A stretch of 64,000 nucleotides of DNA from NCBI GenBank assembly GCA_037576195.1, contig CM075104.1, positions 14,772,211 to 14,836,210 of the forward strand, given 5' to 3'. Shown one piece after another: positions 14,071-24,500 of this stretch. The notes below the pieces were generated by a model. That model was not told the DNA's origin. It searched no databases and saw only the letters and a list, made by a program, of their open reading frames with translations. Source of the stretch: Phytoseiulus persimilis. Its lineage: Eukaryota > Arthropoda > Arachnida > Mesostigmata > Phytoseiidae. The translations under genes and the position numbers were made by a program. Within the stretch, counting starts at the first letter, position 1; every line of letters starts with the position of its first letter.

Positions 14071-14437
14071 TCATTCGCTGAAATAAGGGCTGTTGCCCAT
14101 AGCTGAACCCGCTCCTTGAAACAGCGCGCCCAAAAATGGAGCGAAAGGGAGGGTTCCTTGAATCAGCTGGTTGAAGAAGTGCGCGAAGCCTCCATACGAG
14201 TTATACAAGTCGCTTTTGAATCTCCATGATGACGTTAAAAGTTGATTTTGAAACTGAAATCTCCTGTGCAATGTTCCAGTTTTCGAAACGGAGGGTTTGA
14301 GAGAAGTGCGCATTGAACGGATGCGAATGTAGATCTGTGTTCGCATAAACTTGAATCTCCAGCAATGGATTGAGCGGTGCATGAGCCGGTGTGTATCGGC
14401 GTGGGAGAACGTGTGTCTCAAACTTTGAACCACGCAT
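14071..14437 (-). other. Unrecognised coding-like stretch divergent from GNA1
   Basis: On the minus strand, an ATG at 14437-14435 opens 78 codons (MRGSKFETHVLPRRYTP at its start, MEIQKRLV at its end) with amino-acid use that looks like protein. An overlapping frame that could begin after TTTCAG at 14254 gives 60 codons (from FQNQLLTSSW to GNSPYFSE) up to a stop at 14073-14071. I know no family for either. They could be exons of a small spliced gene sharing a 117-bp divergent promoter region with GNA1, or the remains of an older gene. Several frames stay open here, so chance is also possible. Confidence 0.3.
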
Positions 14438-14554
14438 TCCTTCGGTTAGGAGGAGGAACTCTGATCGGCGTGCGTGGACGGCCGAATCCTTGTTCTTAGG
14501 GTTGGATGAAATTCCATGAAGATTACCGCATTCTGAAAAGGCTTCGTTGCAGAA

Positions 14555-14657
14555 ATGGTGGAGCTCCTCTTCGACCCAGAACTGCTGGCAGATCTCGAGC
14601 TCAGACCGGAACCGGGGTTAGAAATCCGGCCGCTCCGAAGAAATGACTATCGGAAAG
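14555..14657 (+). CDS. GNA1: GNA1 exon 1 (coding part)
   Basis: Encodes residues 1-34 and the first base of codon 35. It opens with MVELLFDPELLADLEL, equivalent to the FDPSLL segment of the human enzyme, and ends in RPLRRNDYRK. The donor GTGAAT follows at 14658. Confidence 0.93.
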
Positions 14658-16201
14658 GTGAATCATTGCTAAATAGATTTCCCTTCGCCTTGTTACTCGG
14701 GGTTCGTCGTTTTAAGCTATTCTAAAACTGTCATGAATTTTGTTTTGCTTATGGCTCAGCGGTCCAAGCTTGGCTTGAGTTGGCATGATGGAGTTCGAGC
14801 TACCGACGAAACAATCGTCTTGAACTATGACTCGAATTACAGCCAAGACATCGCCATCCAACGTCTAGCTGTCACGACAGACCTCAGGAGCCATTGTTAC
14901 ATTTTGTAAGAAGTCAATTTCGTTCCTGCAGGGTTCACCCAGCTCCTAACGCAGCTCACAACCGTTGGCGACTATGACGAAAAAACATTCCAAGGTATGC
15001 CGACGAAAATGTTGGACACACTGGTCTTCGTAACGATGAAGCTTGTTCTCGCTGATATAAGTATTGGGTTGGATGCCAAATTGCTCCAGCGGGCGGTTTC
15101 CGCGTTCACTGATGTGTGTAGACATGTACGGCAATAATTGAAGGAACGTCATTGAACCGAGTTAGAAGAGGCCAGAAACGGATAGAATGCATTGGAATTA
15201 TGCACTGCGACCGTCATGATCCTGCCGCTAAATCACGATCGCTTCCAGCCAGATTTGACGCTATGCGTAGTTCTAAGGACCACTACTTCGTCACGGTTAT
15301 CGAAGACAGAGAAACGGAGAAAATAATTGCCGCGTCAACCCTCGCGATCGAGTTGAAGTTCATCCGGCACTGTGCTCTGGTGAGTGGAGTTTCTGTGCGG
15401 GGCGACAAGGAGTTCTCGGTCGGCATATGCCGCCAGGATGGCTGAGAAGTTTCAGTCACTCGCCCGAGCAGGGGACGCTATCGTCGCCGTCCATCAAAAA
15501 ATGTAATCGGAATGATAATGAGACGCTAACAGTTTGTCGAAATCACTCACAGCGGGGGCGCTTGGAAGACGTTGTGGTCAGTCGAGACTATCGAGGAAAG
15601 AATCTCGGCAAAATGTGAGCTACGGTTTTATTTTGTCTTTCCAAAAATCGCTGTTCCGTCACGCATATCGATAGCCTGCCACTTGGTTTTCCAAGATCGC
15701 CATGAAATCATGTCTACGTTGCGCACGTTCGTCCTGTCCCTGCTCGACTTCCTATGCAACTCATTCTCCGGGAAGGGAACTACGCTGATTCTGGAACCTC
15801 TTTTTTTTTGCATTCTCGAACCTTCCCGGGTGTTTCCTCTGCTTTCTTGCTGAGCGAGTATGGAAACCCGACTATATAATACCGAAATTCGATCATATCA
15901 TAGGGTCCATACTGGGTCATGGTTTCCTCAGAGCTCGGAAAACGATGACTGTTTTGGCGGCATCGGAGTCTCAATGAAGTTTGAGTCTACAGCTCCCACA
16001 AACCACTCGCTGACCGCCACCAGATCAGCGTTCTGATCATTTTCTTTCCACAGAATCGTCCAAAGCATAGTTCACTTGGCTCGGCGTGTGGGCTGCTATA
16101 AATTATCACTGGACTGCAAAGATGATCTCATCAAGTTTTACGAAGCGTCGGGTTTCACCTCCGAAGCGGGAAACGCGAACACGATGATCATCAGACTTTG
16201 A
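14555..16201 (+). CDS. GNA1: Glucosamine-6-phosphate N-acetyltransferase, five exons, complete
   Basis: Transfers acetyl from acetyl-CoA to glucosamine 6-phosphate, a cytosolic step of the hexosamine pathway that makes UDP-GlcNAc for chitin, N-glycans and GPI anchors. Coding exons are 14555-14657, 14932-14994, 15249-15379, 15553-15614 and 16054-16201. Their phases join without a break to give 168 aa, against 184 for human GNPNAT1. Residues follow the family in order: LFDPELL at the N-terminus, GLEIRPL, HYFVTVIED, a beta strand ending in IELKFIRHCAL, the GNAT acetyl-CoA loop in RGRLEDVVVSRDYRGKNLGK, then YKLSLDC and KFYEASGF near the end. The start is the first ATG before FDPELL; TTGCAG lies just upstream, so a non-coding 5' exon may be spliced on there. 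It converges on the pan gene. The call rests on recalled family sequence; no search was run. Confidence 0.95.
14932..14994 (+). CDS. GNA1: GNA1 exon 2
   Basis: A 63-bp exon after the acceptor TTCCTGCAG, ending at donor GTATGC. It encodes GFTQLLTQLTTVGDYDEKTFQ (Gly split with exon 1), matching the GFFKVLGQLTETG helix of the family. It enters and leaves in phase 1. Confidence 0.93.
15249..15379 (+). CDS. GNA1: GNA1 exon 3
   Basis: A 131-bp exon after acceptor CTTCCAG and before donor GTGAGT, leaving in phase 0. It encodes the central GNAT strands: HYFVTVIEDRETEKIIAAST, then LAIELKFIRHCAL. The match to the human DYYVTVVED and EHKFIHSCA segments is close. Confidence 0.95.
15553..15614 (+). CDS. 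GNA1: GNA1 exon 4, acetyl-CoA loop
   Basis: A 62-bp exon after acceptor CTCACAG, ending at donor GTGAGC. It carries the most conserved block of the enzyme, RLEDVVVSRDYRGKNLGK, whose Arg-Gly-Lys-x-x-Gly loop binds the acetyl-CoA pyrophosphate in GNAT enzymes. Confidence 0.96.
16054..16201 (+). CDS. GNA1: GNA1 exon 5 (terminal coding exon)
   Basis: It follows the acceptor TTTCTTTCCACAG and runs to TGA at 16199-16201. It encodes helix SIVHLARRVGCYKLSLDC and then DDLIKFYEASGF, equivalent to the human KITLEC and FYKKFGY segments, and ends in NTMIIRL. Confidence 0.93.
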
Positions 16202-16404
16202 CACTCCCTTTTCGACATGACTCACGACGTTCTGGGAGGAAAAAACTCTGAGGAAACTGAACTTCTCACAGTTGGATCAATATCGTCACAGTTGATCGGT
16301 TCGGATAAAAACTGTCCTGGAAAAGAGTATCCATGAAGCCCTGCGTGAAGGACTCGTGTTGGCAACTCGATACGAGTGGTCGGAGAAGTCATCCGAGATG
16401 GTTG

Positions 16405-16410
16405 AATAAA
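16405..16410 (+). terminator. Probable poly(A) signal of GNA1
   Basis: AATAAA lies about 204 bases after the GNA1 stop codon. It is the first such hexamer I see downstream on this strand. Confidence 0.5.
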
Positions 16411-16768
16411 GAATCCGATTCTTTGAAAATCGAACGTCTAGAGCCGTCCTTTCATCACCCCAATAGCACTTCAGCGAAGCTCTCTGCTCCATCCCTTAGA
16501 ACAGTGATGACAATTCGTTGAGTGATTTCGCGTCGCGCCTGGCTCACTGCTACCGGATTAAAGTCATCATTGACATTGTTTCTCGCAGCTGACGGCCGAT
16601 TCTGGTGCTCGATGAGGGCTATCGCCGACGATCCTTGAGAAGCGTACCTTGGAATCTGAAACAGAATCTGTTCCAACTCTTTTTTTTTTTTATCATGACA
16701 GGAGGAGAAATCCCTTCGGACACCACGGGAAGAGTTCTTTGCCCGGGTAGTGAGGTGTGGTCTCTAAA

Positions 16769-16785
16769 CCCCCCCCCCCCCCCCC
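16769..16785. repeat. Poly(C) run of 17
   Basis: Seventeen C, 89 bp before the solo LTR in the GNA1-pan intergenic region. Confidence 0.85.
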
Positions 16786-16874
16786 TGTCGCCACCCAGGG
16801 GACAGGAACTCGAGTTTTGTAGCTCGTTTGGTATTGCGTCCGTCACACCGGGAGCCCTTAGACTAGCTGCGCAG

Positions 16875-17155
16875 TGTTACGTATCCTTCGGGATCCGTAT
16901 GGGAGAAAATGAGAACAACTCGGGATCTCGTGTGTATTACGACTCGGCGCTGGCCAGCACCTCTACGGGACACGGTCGTCGGAAGAAGGGGTGGAACAAG
17001 CTAGCGTTGGACGGTTGGCGAACGGATGAGACGTCGCCGCACGTCGAGAGTTCCGAAACGCGCTTGTGCGCGGAGAAGGTGCTGGCAGCACGACGAGTCG
17101 GGTTTATTGAGACATTTTGAACCTACCGATTCCAAATCGATGGGAATTGGTAACA
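16875..17155. mobile_element. Solo LTR of an LTR retrotransposon (fossil)
   Basis: A 281-bp segment begins TGTTAC and ends GTAACA, the short inverted ends typical of LTRs. It is flanked on both sides by the same five bases, CGCAG (16870-16874 and 17156-17160), a target-site duplication. No internal region or second LTR follows, so it is a solo LTR left by recombination between two LTRs. A 5-bp duplication and TGTTAC ends fit a Ty3/Gypsy or BEL/Pao element; the family cannot be set from the LTR alone. The perfect duplication suggests the insertion is not ancient. Confidence 0.8.
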
Positions 17156-17160
17156 CGCAG

Positions 17161-17922
17161 TCTTTGTTTCAAATCTGCGTATTCATTCCGATAGGCATCT
17201 TGGTTACGTTGGCTGTACAGGCATTGAGCTGCCTGCCTGTGATGCGTCCAAACGTCTTCGCCTAGCTTTTTCCAGCTCAGTTTTCCTGCTGAGAATATTG
17301 CTAATGGTTCTGCTCCACCTCTTGCGAAATCAGAGTCACACTCTAGCTAGCTTCGATAAGGTCGAGCATTGCGAAAGCTAATTTGGATTCCAAGGGATCC
17401 GGACCGACGCACTAAAAGATGTCACCCACTGTCGTAAAAAAGAGACGGGATCAACTGTTGTAGAATTCTCTAGACTGGACACACAAAGAACCTTTTTCGC
17501 AAGGTTCATCACTGTTAGGATGACTGAGGAGTCATTGCGTATTCCTTCCTGAGCCGCATTATGGTTGAATTGAAGAGCGGCCCCAGCGGGATGAGATTGA
17601 GAGAGGACGAAGCGATCAGGGTTTCGATCCAACTGAACGTTTTCTAGACGATCAGGAATTTATTTTACGTTATGCTTGACACTTCGTAACATGGTTGACA
17701 TTCACTGCATCAATTATTACCGCTCGTTCAGCGCCGTTGACATCATTGCACGCGGCGTTCCCTTCCTTCGAATTCGATACAGCTTGAACTCAAGATTGAG
17801 GTCGCAAATCTGGTATAAGTCCCCTGGACAAGAATTACAAGAGATGCTCAGTTAACAAAGAAGATATTGCATCTCGGAAACCTACGCGCGGGCCTTTTCG
17901 ACCCTTCCTTACGTCGGTCGGG
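17161..17922. other. Intergenic sequence between solo LTR and pan 3' end
   Basis: The minus strand has an open stretch at about 17378-17649 with protein-like composition (DRLENVQLDRNPDRFVLS near its start, RIPWNPN at its end), preceded by a stop and lacking a clear start. I see no family and no supporting splice site. Confidence 0.4.
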
Positions 17923-17928
17923 TTTATT
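17923..17928 (-). terminator. Probable poly(A) signal of pan
   Basis: AATAAA on the minus strand, about 100 bases past the pan stop codon. It gives a short 3' UTR that ends before the solo LTR. Confidence 0.5.
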
Positions 17929-18027
17929 CCCCAACTGAAATCATGAGAGCTGCTATATATACACAGTCATATGTACAGGGGAGTTTCATCGTTTGATGTG
18001 GTTCTTCTCCAGAGCTTAGTATTGCTC

Positions 18028-18554
18028 CTATGTCACTGTCAACAAATGCGGGGTCTCCGTGGAAGGCGGAGTCAGGATACTCTCGACGCCGAGGATTTGA
18101 TGATCCTGGGGTTCACGTTTGAAGTCCGACTGGCTCGTCAATTGGTGGATGCTCAGAGGATGATTTTTATGCGATGTCGGCAACGGCAACGGAACTCGGG
18201 GAGATGGAGGCATGGGCAGCAAAGGCGAAAGGAGGGGATGCTCATCGTCCGTGCATAGAGATTGGGCTCCAGGACTTCGATGCATCCGAACGCTGTCTGG
18301 AGGCGTCGGAGCTTCGACGGACGAAATGTTCGGCTCGTCGCTATCGCTGTCGTCGTCGTCGTCACAATCGTCGGCTTTGATCGAAAACGGCCCGTTGGAG
18401 GACGGCGCGTTCGAGCCCGGGTTGTTCGAGCCGGGGTTCTCTTCGCCTTCGCGGTAGCGGACGCACTTCTTTTTCCGTCTACATGGTTTGCACCAGTTGG
18501 TCTGTTGGTCGAGGCCATATCTCGCTCGACATTTCTTGGCACTGTTGCTCACGT
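18028..18554 (-). CDS. pan: pan exon F: C-clamp and C-terminus
   Basis: Acceptor CTTTACAG; runs to TAG at 18030-18028. It encodes [15 protein letters not shown] and then [15 protein letters not shown], the four-cysteine C-clamp that reads GC-rich helper sites beside HMG sites. Then come a short NPGSN/NAPSSN repeat, an acidic block with six aspartates around [10 protein letters not shown], a proline-rich stretch ([16 protein letters not shown]) and a tail ending HLLTVT. Confidence 0.95.
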
Positions 18555-21500
18555 CTGTAAAGCGAAGGATTTCTTCGTTAGATCCTGGCGAGTCGGCGGA
18601 CACTCGTTCCCTTCCAACTTCAGCTGTTGCAAGTAGAACTCGATCATGTGGAGAGGTGGAGTTTGTCCGCAAAATCCTCATCCGGAAAGATGGTAGATAG
18701 ACAGACAAACAGACATGTATGGAGCCGCAGCGAGACAGCAGACAGAGAGGCGAAAGTGCGAATCAGGGAGAGTCGAGAGCCCATGTAGGGAATCCAGCGA
18801 TTCGGGACAAAGCAACCTTTCCATATTTCCCCCGGTGCCAACTTCGGTTACTAGCACTTACTTGTGGCGTGTCGTGGCACCGTTCGGTACCACCTGAATA
18901 CTCCCTTTAGAAGAGCAGCATGCACAGAGAAAGATTGGTAAATATAGGAAATCGTCAGTTAGTTCACAGACACACACACAGGTTAGCCGGGAGCAGAGAG
19001 AGAACAACCACAACAGCATCGGCAACGACAACAGCAGCACCAAGACGACGAGAAGAGCAACAACAACTACAATCACCACAACATAGATACCATGTGCAAC
19101 TGATTGCAGGTCGCGGAAGTTTTCGATCGATTGTGAGACTTTAAGTTCCTCTCTTTGTTTTACCACTCTGTTCAACTCTCGGAGCGATCGGAGGAGAAAA
19201 TAATTCCTCATCCTCGAAAGTATGCTCCAAAGCGGGGGAGAGGGGGGGGGGGGCGATTATCGGCCCAATGACGGTGACGAACGCACCAATTCAAGAGCAA
19301 CAGAGGGCGAAAGTCGGAATTCCACTCCAGACTTTGGGACAGAGGGTTTTTATATTCCTTTCGGTGCAGGGAAGGAATATAAGGCTGACACACTTGGGTA
19401 TGTTCAAGTCGTTTCCGAAATCAAGAGTGAGGATCGAACTCGGGGGAGGCGCGCCCGAAACTTGGGCGACGAGCCAGTGTTCGTCAATGTTTTGTTTTTT
19501 CTCTCGTTCTGGTCAAAGCGACGCTCTTGGGGGTGTAAGAGGGAATGCCTCAACTTACTGTTTGCATTAAGAAGTCTTTGCTTTTTGAAATTATGATTGA
19601 GTTGTTCATTGAGTTGATAGAGATGGCCTTCGGCCGTGAAGGTGTCGGCTGAGATGCGCCGCGCCTTCTCTTCGTCAGTAGAGGAGAATGTAGGTAGCTG
19701 GCCGCATGCTACGTCATACCGAAATTCTGAAAGCGGTTTTTCGCCTCTGTTAAGCCAAACTGATTCCGACAGAAGTGGGACCAATCGAATGATGAACCAG
19801 CGAACGAGCATGTTCTCGAGTTCGTCCGTGATTTGTGATCTGGATTGAATGCCATGACTCTGAACACTGTTCAACAATTTGTGTTCGAAGTCATTCATGG
19901 AGTTGCGTCCCGCATCGTCGGTTTCCCTGGCACAACTACCTACATTCTCTGGACGGGTATCATGCACGAGTTTGGAGAAAGAGGCTACCAGGAGAACGAC
20001 CACCTCCGCCACCACCTCCGTCACCACCACGAAAAAAAATCGGATACGCGGAGGACACCGAAAGGTCGGCAACCACGGATAATCTAACGGACGTGGAATG
20101 AGGTCGTTGATGCGGACGAATGGAGAAGGGCGGGTCGAACGAGTAAAAAGTATCAGGAAGGAAGGTTTGGGGGGGGGGGGGGGGGTCAGGTAAGGCGGCA
20201 GGTGAAATCGAGAGGTTCCATGCAATCATCAGCGACGAGCGATTCCAACCAACCTGCATCGTGGATCCGTTCCTTCTTCTTTTTCTTTTTCTTGGTGTTG
20301 AGGGCATAGTTGTCACGCGCAGTCCACCCAGGGTACAGCTGCATGTGCAGCTGGCGTTCTTTCTTTGCCATCTCATAGTATTTCTGCTGCTGCTCTCGTG
20401 TCAAACTGTGCCACCGCCGACCCAGAATCTGATTGATTGCAGCGCTCTCCTTTAACGTACACTCGGCCACCACCTTGGCTCTGTAAGCAAAGCGATTACT
20501 CTCTGAGATTAATCGGGGTTTCAGCAAGATCTGGGGGGTCACATCAGCTTCAGGCTAAATTAAATATCCGAGAAGAACAATGAGGCTCTCGCTCCTTGGC
20601 TGAGAGCTTGCCGTATTGTTCAGAGCATTTCGGGAACTCACCGCATCTCTTTCATGTAAAGCATGAACGCATTCAGTGGCTTCTTAACGTGCGTCGATGG
20701 TTTTTGGGACTTCTTTTCCATAGTTCCGTTGCTGCCGTTCTCAGCTGAGTTTTGATTTTGACTCGATGAGTTTTGCGAGGAGATGAGCGAGCTCCTTCGA
20801 GGAGGCGACGTTGCCGAAGGAGCCATCGACACCGGGAACGCCGCCTGTCCAGCACAGTGCTCGAATTTGTTGGAGTACATTGCTGCCATTCGCCTGAAAC
20901 TTCTCGAGAGTTGAATCACTCGCTCTGCCGTGTTCTATGATTGACACAAATGACCTCGCTCATGGAACCGACGTATAAAACAAGAGCCGTAAGTGCGCGT
21001 TCATGCATGACTGAACCGAAAATTCATCCCAGATCGATGACATCAGCAACGTTTCCCGACTCGGTGTCCAAGACCGAGAGCCGGCTACTGATTGTACGAC
21101 ACATAATCACGTGCTCAACGAAGTGAACTCAACAACAATGGCCGACTCGTCTCACAACGAAACTTGCAGCGAAATCAGAAGATGCCTCCTAATAGAGCGA
21201 ACGACAACGAAATTCCGCGTGCAGTGAGCACGTCAGCAATGCAGCCTTACCCTCCGTCGGACTCGTGCGGACTGAGCGCCGTTTGCTCCAGAGGAGAACT
21301 ACAAAGTGAAGACAGAGTACACTAAAATAATGTCGTTCTCCAAGTTGACTGTCGTGTTTTCCTCCCCTCCCCCACTAGAGTTCATCTTTGAAAGCTGGAG
21401 GCATTATGAGCTCCTTTCTCAGATTTACCATCCACCCCGCTAAAGAATGGCGGGTCCGGCAGGTTCACGTGATAGCAGTTGGAATCGTTGGTCTATTCTA

Positions 21501-24500
21501 TCGCAGACTCCTTGAAGATGTCCGAAAGCATCCGAAGTTACTCGGGGAATACAAACCTTGCGGAATCGTTCAACGCGGAAGTGAGATCGCTGTGCTTCTG
21601 GATTACAGGAGCCGTCTGAGAGAACGGATTGTGTATCCCATGGCCTGGATGTGCTGGATGAGAGAGGAGGGAAGGAGTCAAGCCAGGAATTCCGGCGCTC
21701 AAACCGTACGACCTGAACGAGGACGTGCTCATCGATGGATACATCGGCCTGAAAGAAGAGAAATCGGTCGATAAATGGATGCGCTCTGTTTTCGGCGGGC
21801 CCGGAACGAGTACGCGGTCGGAAACGAGAAGGAATGGAATTCGCTCTAGCATTCATCGATTCAACATGGCATGGCTTCCCAAAGTTGCTGAAACTGTCGC
21901 ACTCTCGCCGACTGCCGCAAGTTCCGCTGATTTGCATGGGGTTCGATTTGAATGGGGCTGCTTGCTAGATGTACTATGCGTAGTAGAGCGACGGCGAACT
22001 ATTAGACGGCAACGAAAGAGATATCTGATTTCAGCAGATGACGAATCCAGCAAGGGATTCTGAACGAATTCGCTCAGGGCTCCGTTTCGCTCAACCTTCG
22101 CCGAGATTTCGTTTCCACAGGGGCAAGATCCAGTTTTGGCGCAACATGTCAGTCGATGGCTCGCCCGCTTTTCTCAATGTAGCCAACGAACAATTCTCGC
22201 CGCCGCCGCGAGATATTCGTCTAGATATAATCCAGTCGTCGCGGCATGCAGTTTGGAAGTCTGCCTGCTTCGTTTGTCCGTCCGCTTCTTCAGTTCAGAC
22301 GCCGGAGGGCTACGTAGCCGTCGTCAAAGCAACGGTGGATTACCAAAAATTATTCAATCTCGCGAAGCTGGCGATTTTTTCGTTTTGTTTGCGGTCAGCC
22401 GAGATATTCGATGTTTTTCTTCGTGTCGGTCTTCGTGCGTCGTTCCGTTGGCGCAAACAGATCGCACGGCTCTTTCGATCGCACTGGTTAGCCAGGTGGC
22501 GAAACTGCGGCCAGACCCAATGTTACGGCCGGCACTCCATCGGCGGTCGTTATGTTTCATCACTCCGAAACAAACGATGTCTGAGTTTGAGCTCAACTGG
22601 ATCGATGGACTTGATAAGTGCACTCATAACATGTATCATTCATGTAACGTTCGAGGAAGGCGCAGCCATCGAGCTTCAGACATGTCTGACGTGGTCCGCG
22701 ATCGACTCCGCGTCGAAACCGATAACGACATCAAACTGTCCCTGAATCAATCAAGCCGTGTCGCTTGCATCATCTACACCGGGTTACATTCTCCACCACG
22801 GAATGGCCAGAACTTCCTCCCCGAACATTTTCCCCAATTTTTGAGAAAATCTCAACCCTCCTTGCACGAGCAGCCCGATTTGGGGGACTGTTTTGTGTTG
22901 GCCAGTGACGCAGTCAAGCAGTGTCGATTCACTGTTGACCAGGCTTCAAGCTCTTCTTCCCTCATTCATGTTGCTGCTCGTGTTGCTGTTGATAGAGGCC
23001 AGCCCCTGAGAGAAGTTCCTCGACAAACAAACCATCGTCACTGCCGCGGACACCACCGCCATCATTCGAACCCCTCGAACGGTTCCCACGAACTACGTAT
23101 ACAAGCGGCGACGACGTCAGCGAGACGCACATTTATGCGGCTCCGAACTTTTGACGAGCTTCGCGGAAATTCCGGTAGTCTTCTGAGGAGCACGAGAAGG
23201 CAGTGAGATCGAGCGCTGAGCGAGTAACCCGATGCCAGCGATGTAAGAATGCACGCATGCAATCTCGAGACTTCGGCAGATCACTCGAGTCGGGGGCGAC
23301 AGCCGGTATCGTTGCGGACCTATGTCGATTTTCGAGGGAGCTTCTCGACCGAGAGAAGGGCGCTTGAAGATTGTCAAAATCAGGACCGATTGGAGAACTC
23401 GCGGCACACATCCTCAAACAGGTTGTCGGAGGTGACGCGGCTCGAGCCCGGGTCGATCAGTCCTAGAGGAGCCACTGCGGAGAAGGCCAATTTCGAAGAC
23501 AGGCGAAATTCTTTATTGGCGCCGCGGAGTTGTTAGCACTCACTCCCTGTCGACTGGTGCAGACGGGATCTTTCAAATGAATGGAGCGCTCTGTGGATAG
23601 ACCCGACAATCTGGCTTCTCGACGAGCGACAATTTCTGAACGATCGCGCCCTAGGCGTAACCATACCGCGGTTGTGCTTTGATAAACTCTTCATTTTCTA
23701 CTAGAGCGATGAGCGATCTCGATGCGCTTCCGACATCTTGCGCGATATTTTCGACTCAACGCCGCGTAGCGGTCAAGACTCACCAAGGTAGCTGGGTAAA
23801 GGCTGTGTTGTACATCGGGGGCTGCGGATACTGTGGACCAAGGGCCGAGTACACAGCCGGCCTTCGGATTCCTGTGAACGGAGAACGGTCTCTCGTTAGT
23901 GAAGCCGATGATCTTCGGCTGACGAGGAAAGCGGCAACTTCCCCACTGCGACTCGGGGATCTTGCCGGCCATGCCGTCAGAGAGTTAGAAAATGACACAA
24001 TTCAATGAGCTCGCAACCCCGTTCACTTTCTGCGACCGACCCGTGTCGTAATATCTGGAACGCCGCTGCGATTGATCGGAGAAACACAAAGTGGATGAAT
24101 AACAAATATTCTAGGTGGAGCCCGGAGGCCGAAACAAACATTGTGATCGTTCGGAACCGTTTCGACACCCTCCATGTTGGTTTCGCGTCGGCTCGATTCT
24201 GAACAACTTCGCCCCCGTTACGATTCTTGGTCGCGATCGGTTATCGCAGCGGAATATCCTGGTTTCCATCGACGTTATTATCATGATTATTTTAGTGATG
24301 TTGATTATCAAGCGTGTTATAATGCCTTTTCGATTGTATGAGACGGACGGCAGCCTCTGATGGCGTGACGGAATCTACAAAACGACAACATCTACCGCAT
24401 GATCAAAATCAAGCCATCGGCTCTCTTGGATGGCGAAAGTGAGAGAATGACCTCAACTCTCTACTTGACCGTCTTAACAGCGACCTTGACAGCGGGCAAT

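Noticed and set aside
16605-17120. 171-codon + strand frame running into the solo LTR
   Set aside because: It crosses a 17-C homopolymer and ends inside the LTR fossil. It is a chance frame, not a gene.
19404-20225. 273-codon minus-strand frame between pan exons E and F
   Set aside because: It is intronic: exon E and exon F join in perfect phase across it, and its proline and glycine runs come from the G homopolymer and simple repeats.
22136-23206. 356-codon open frame on the + strand, the longest in the window
   Set aside because: It lies within the pan intron between exons C and B, has a Ser/Arg-rich composition typical of chance frames, overlaps a second 235-codon frame on the same strand and shows no domain or signal peptide.
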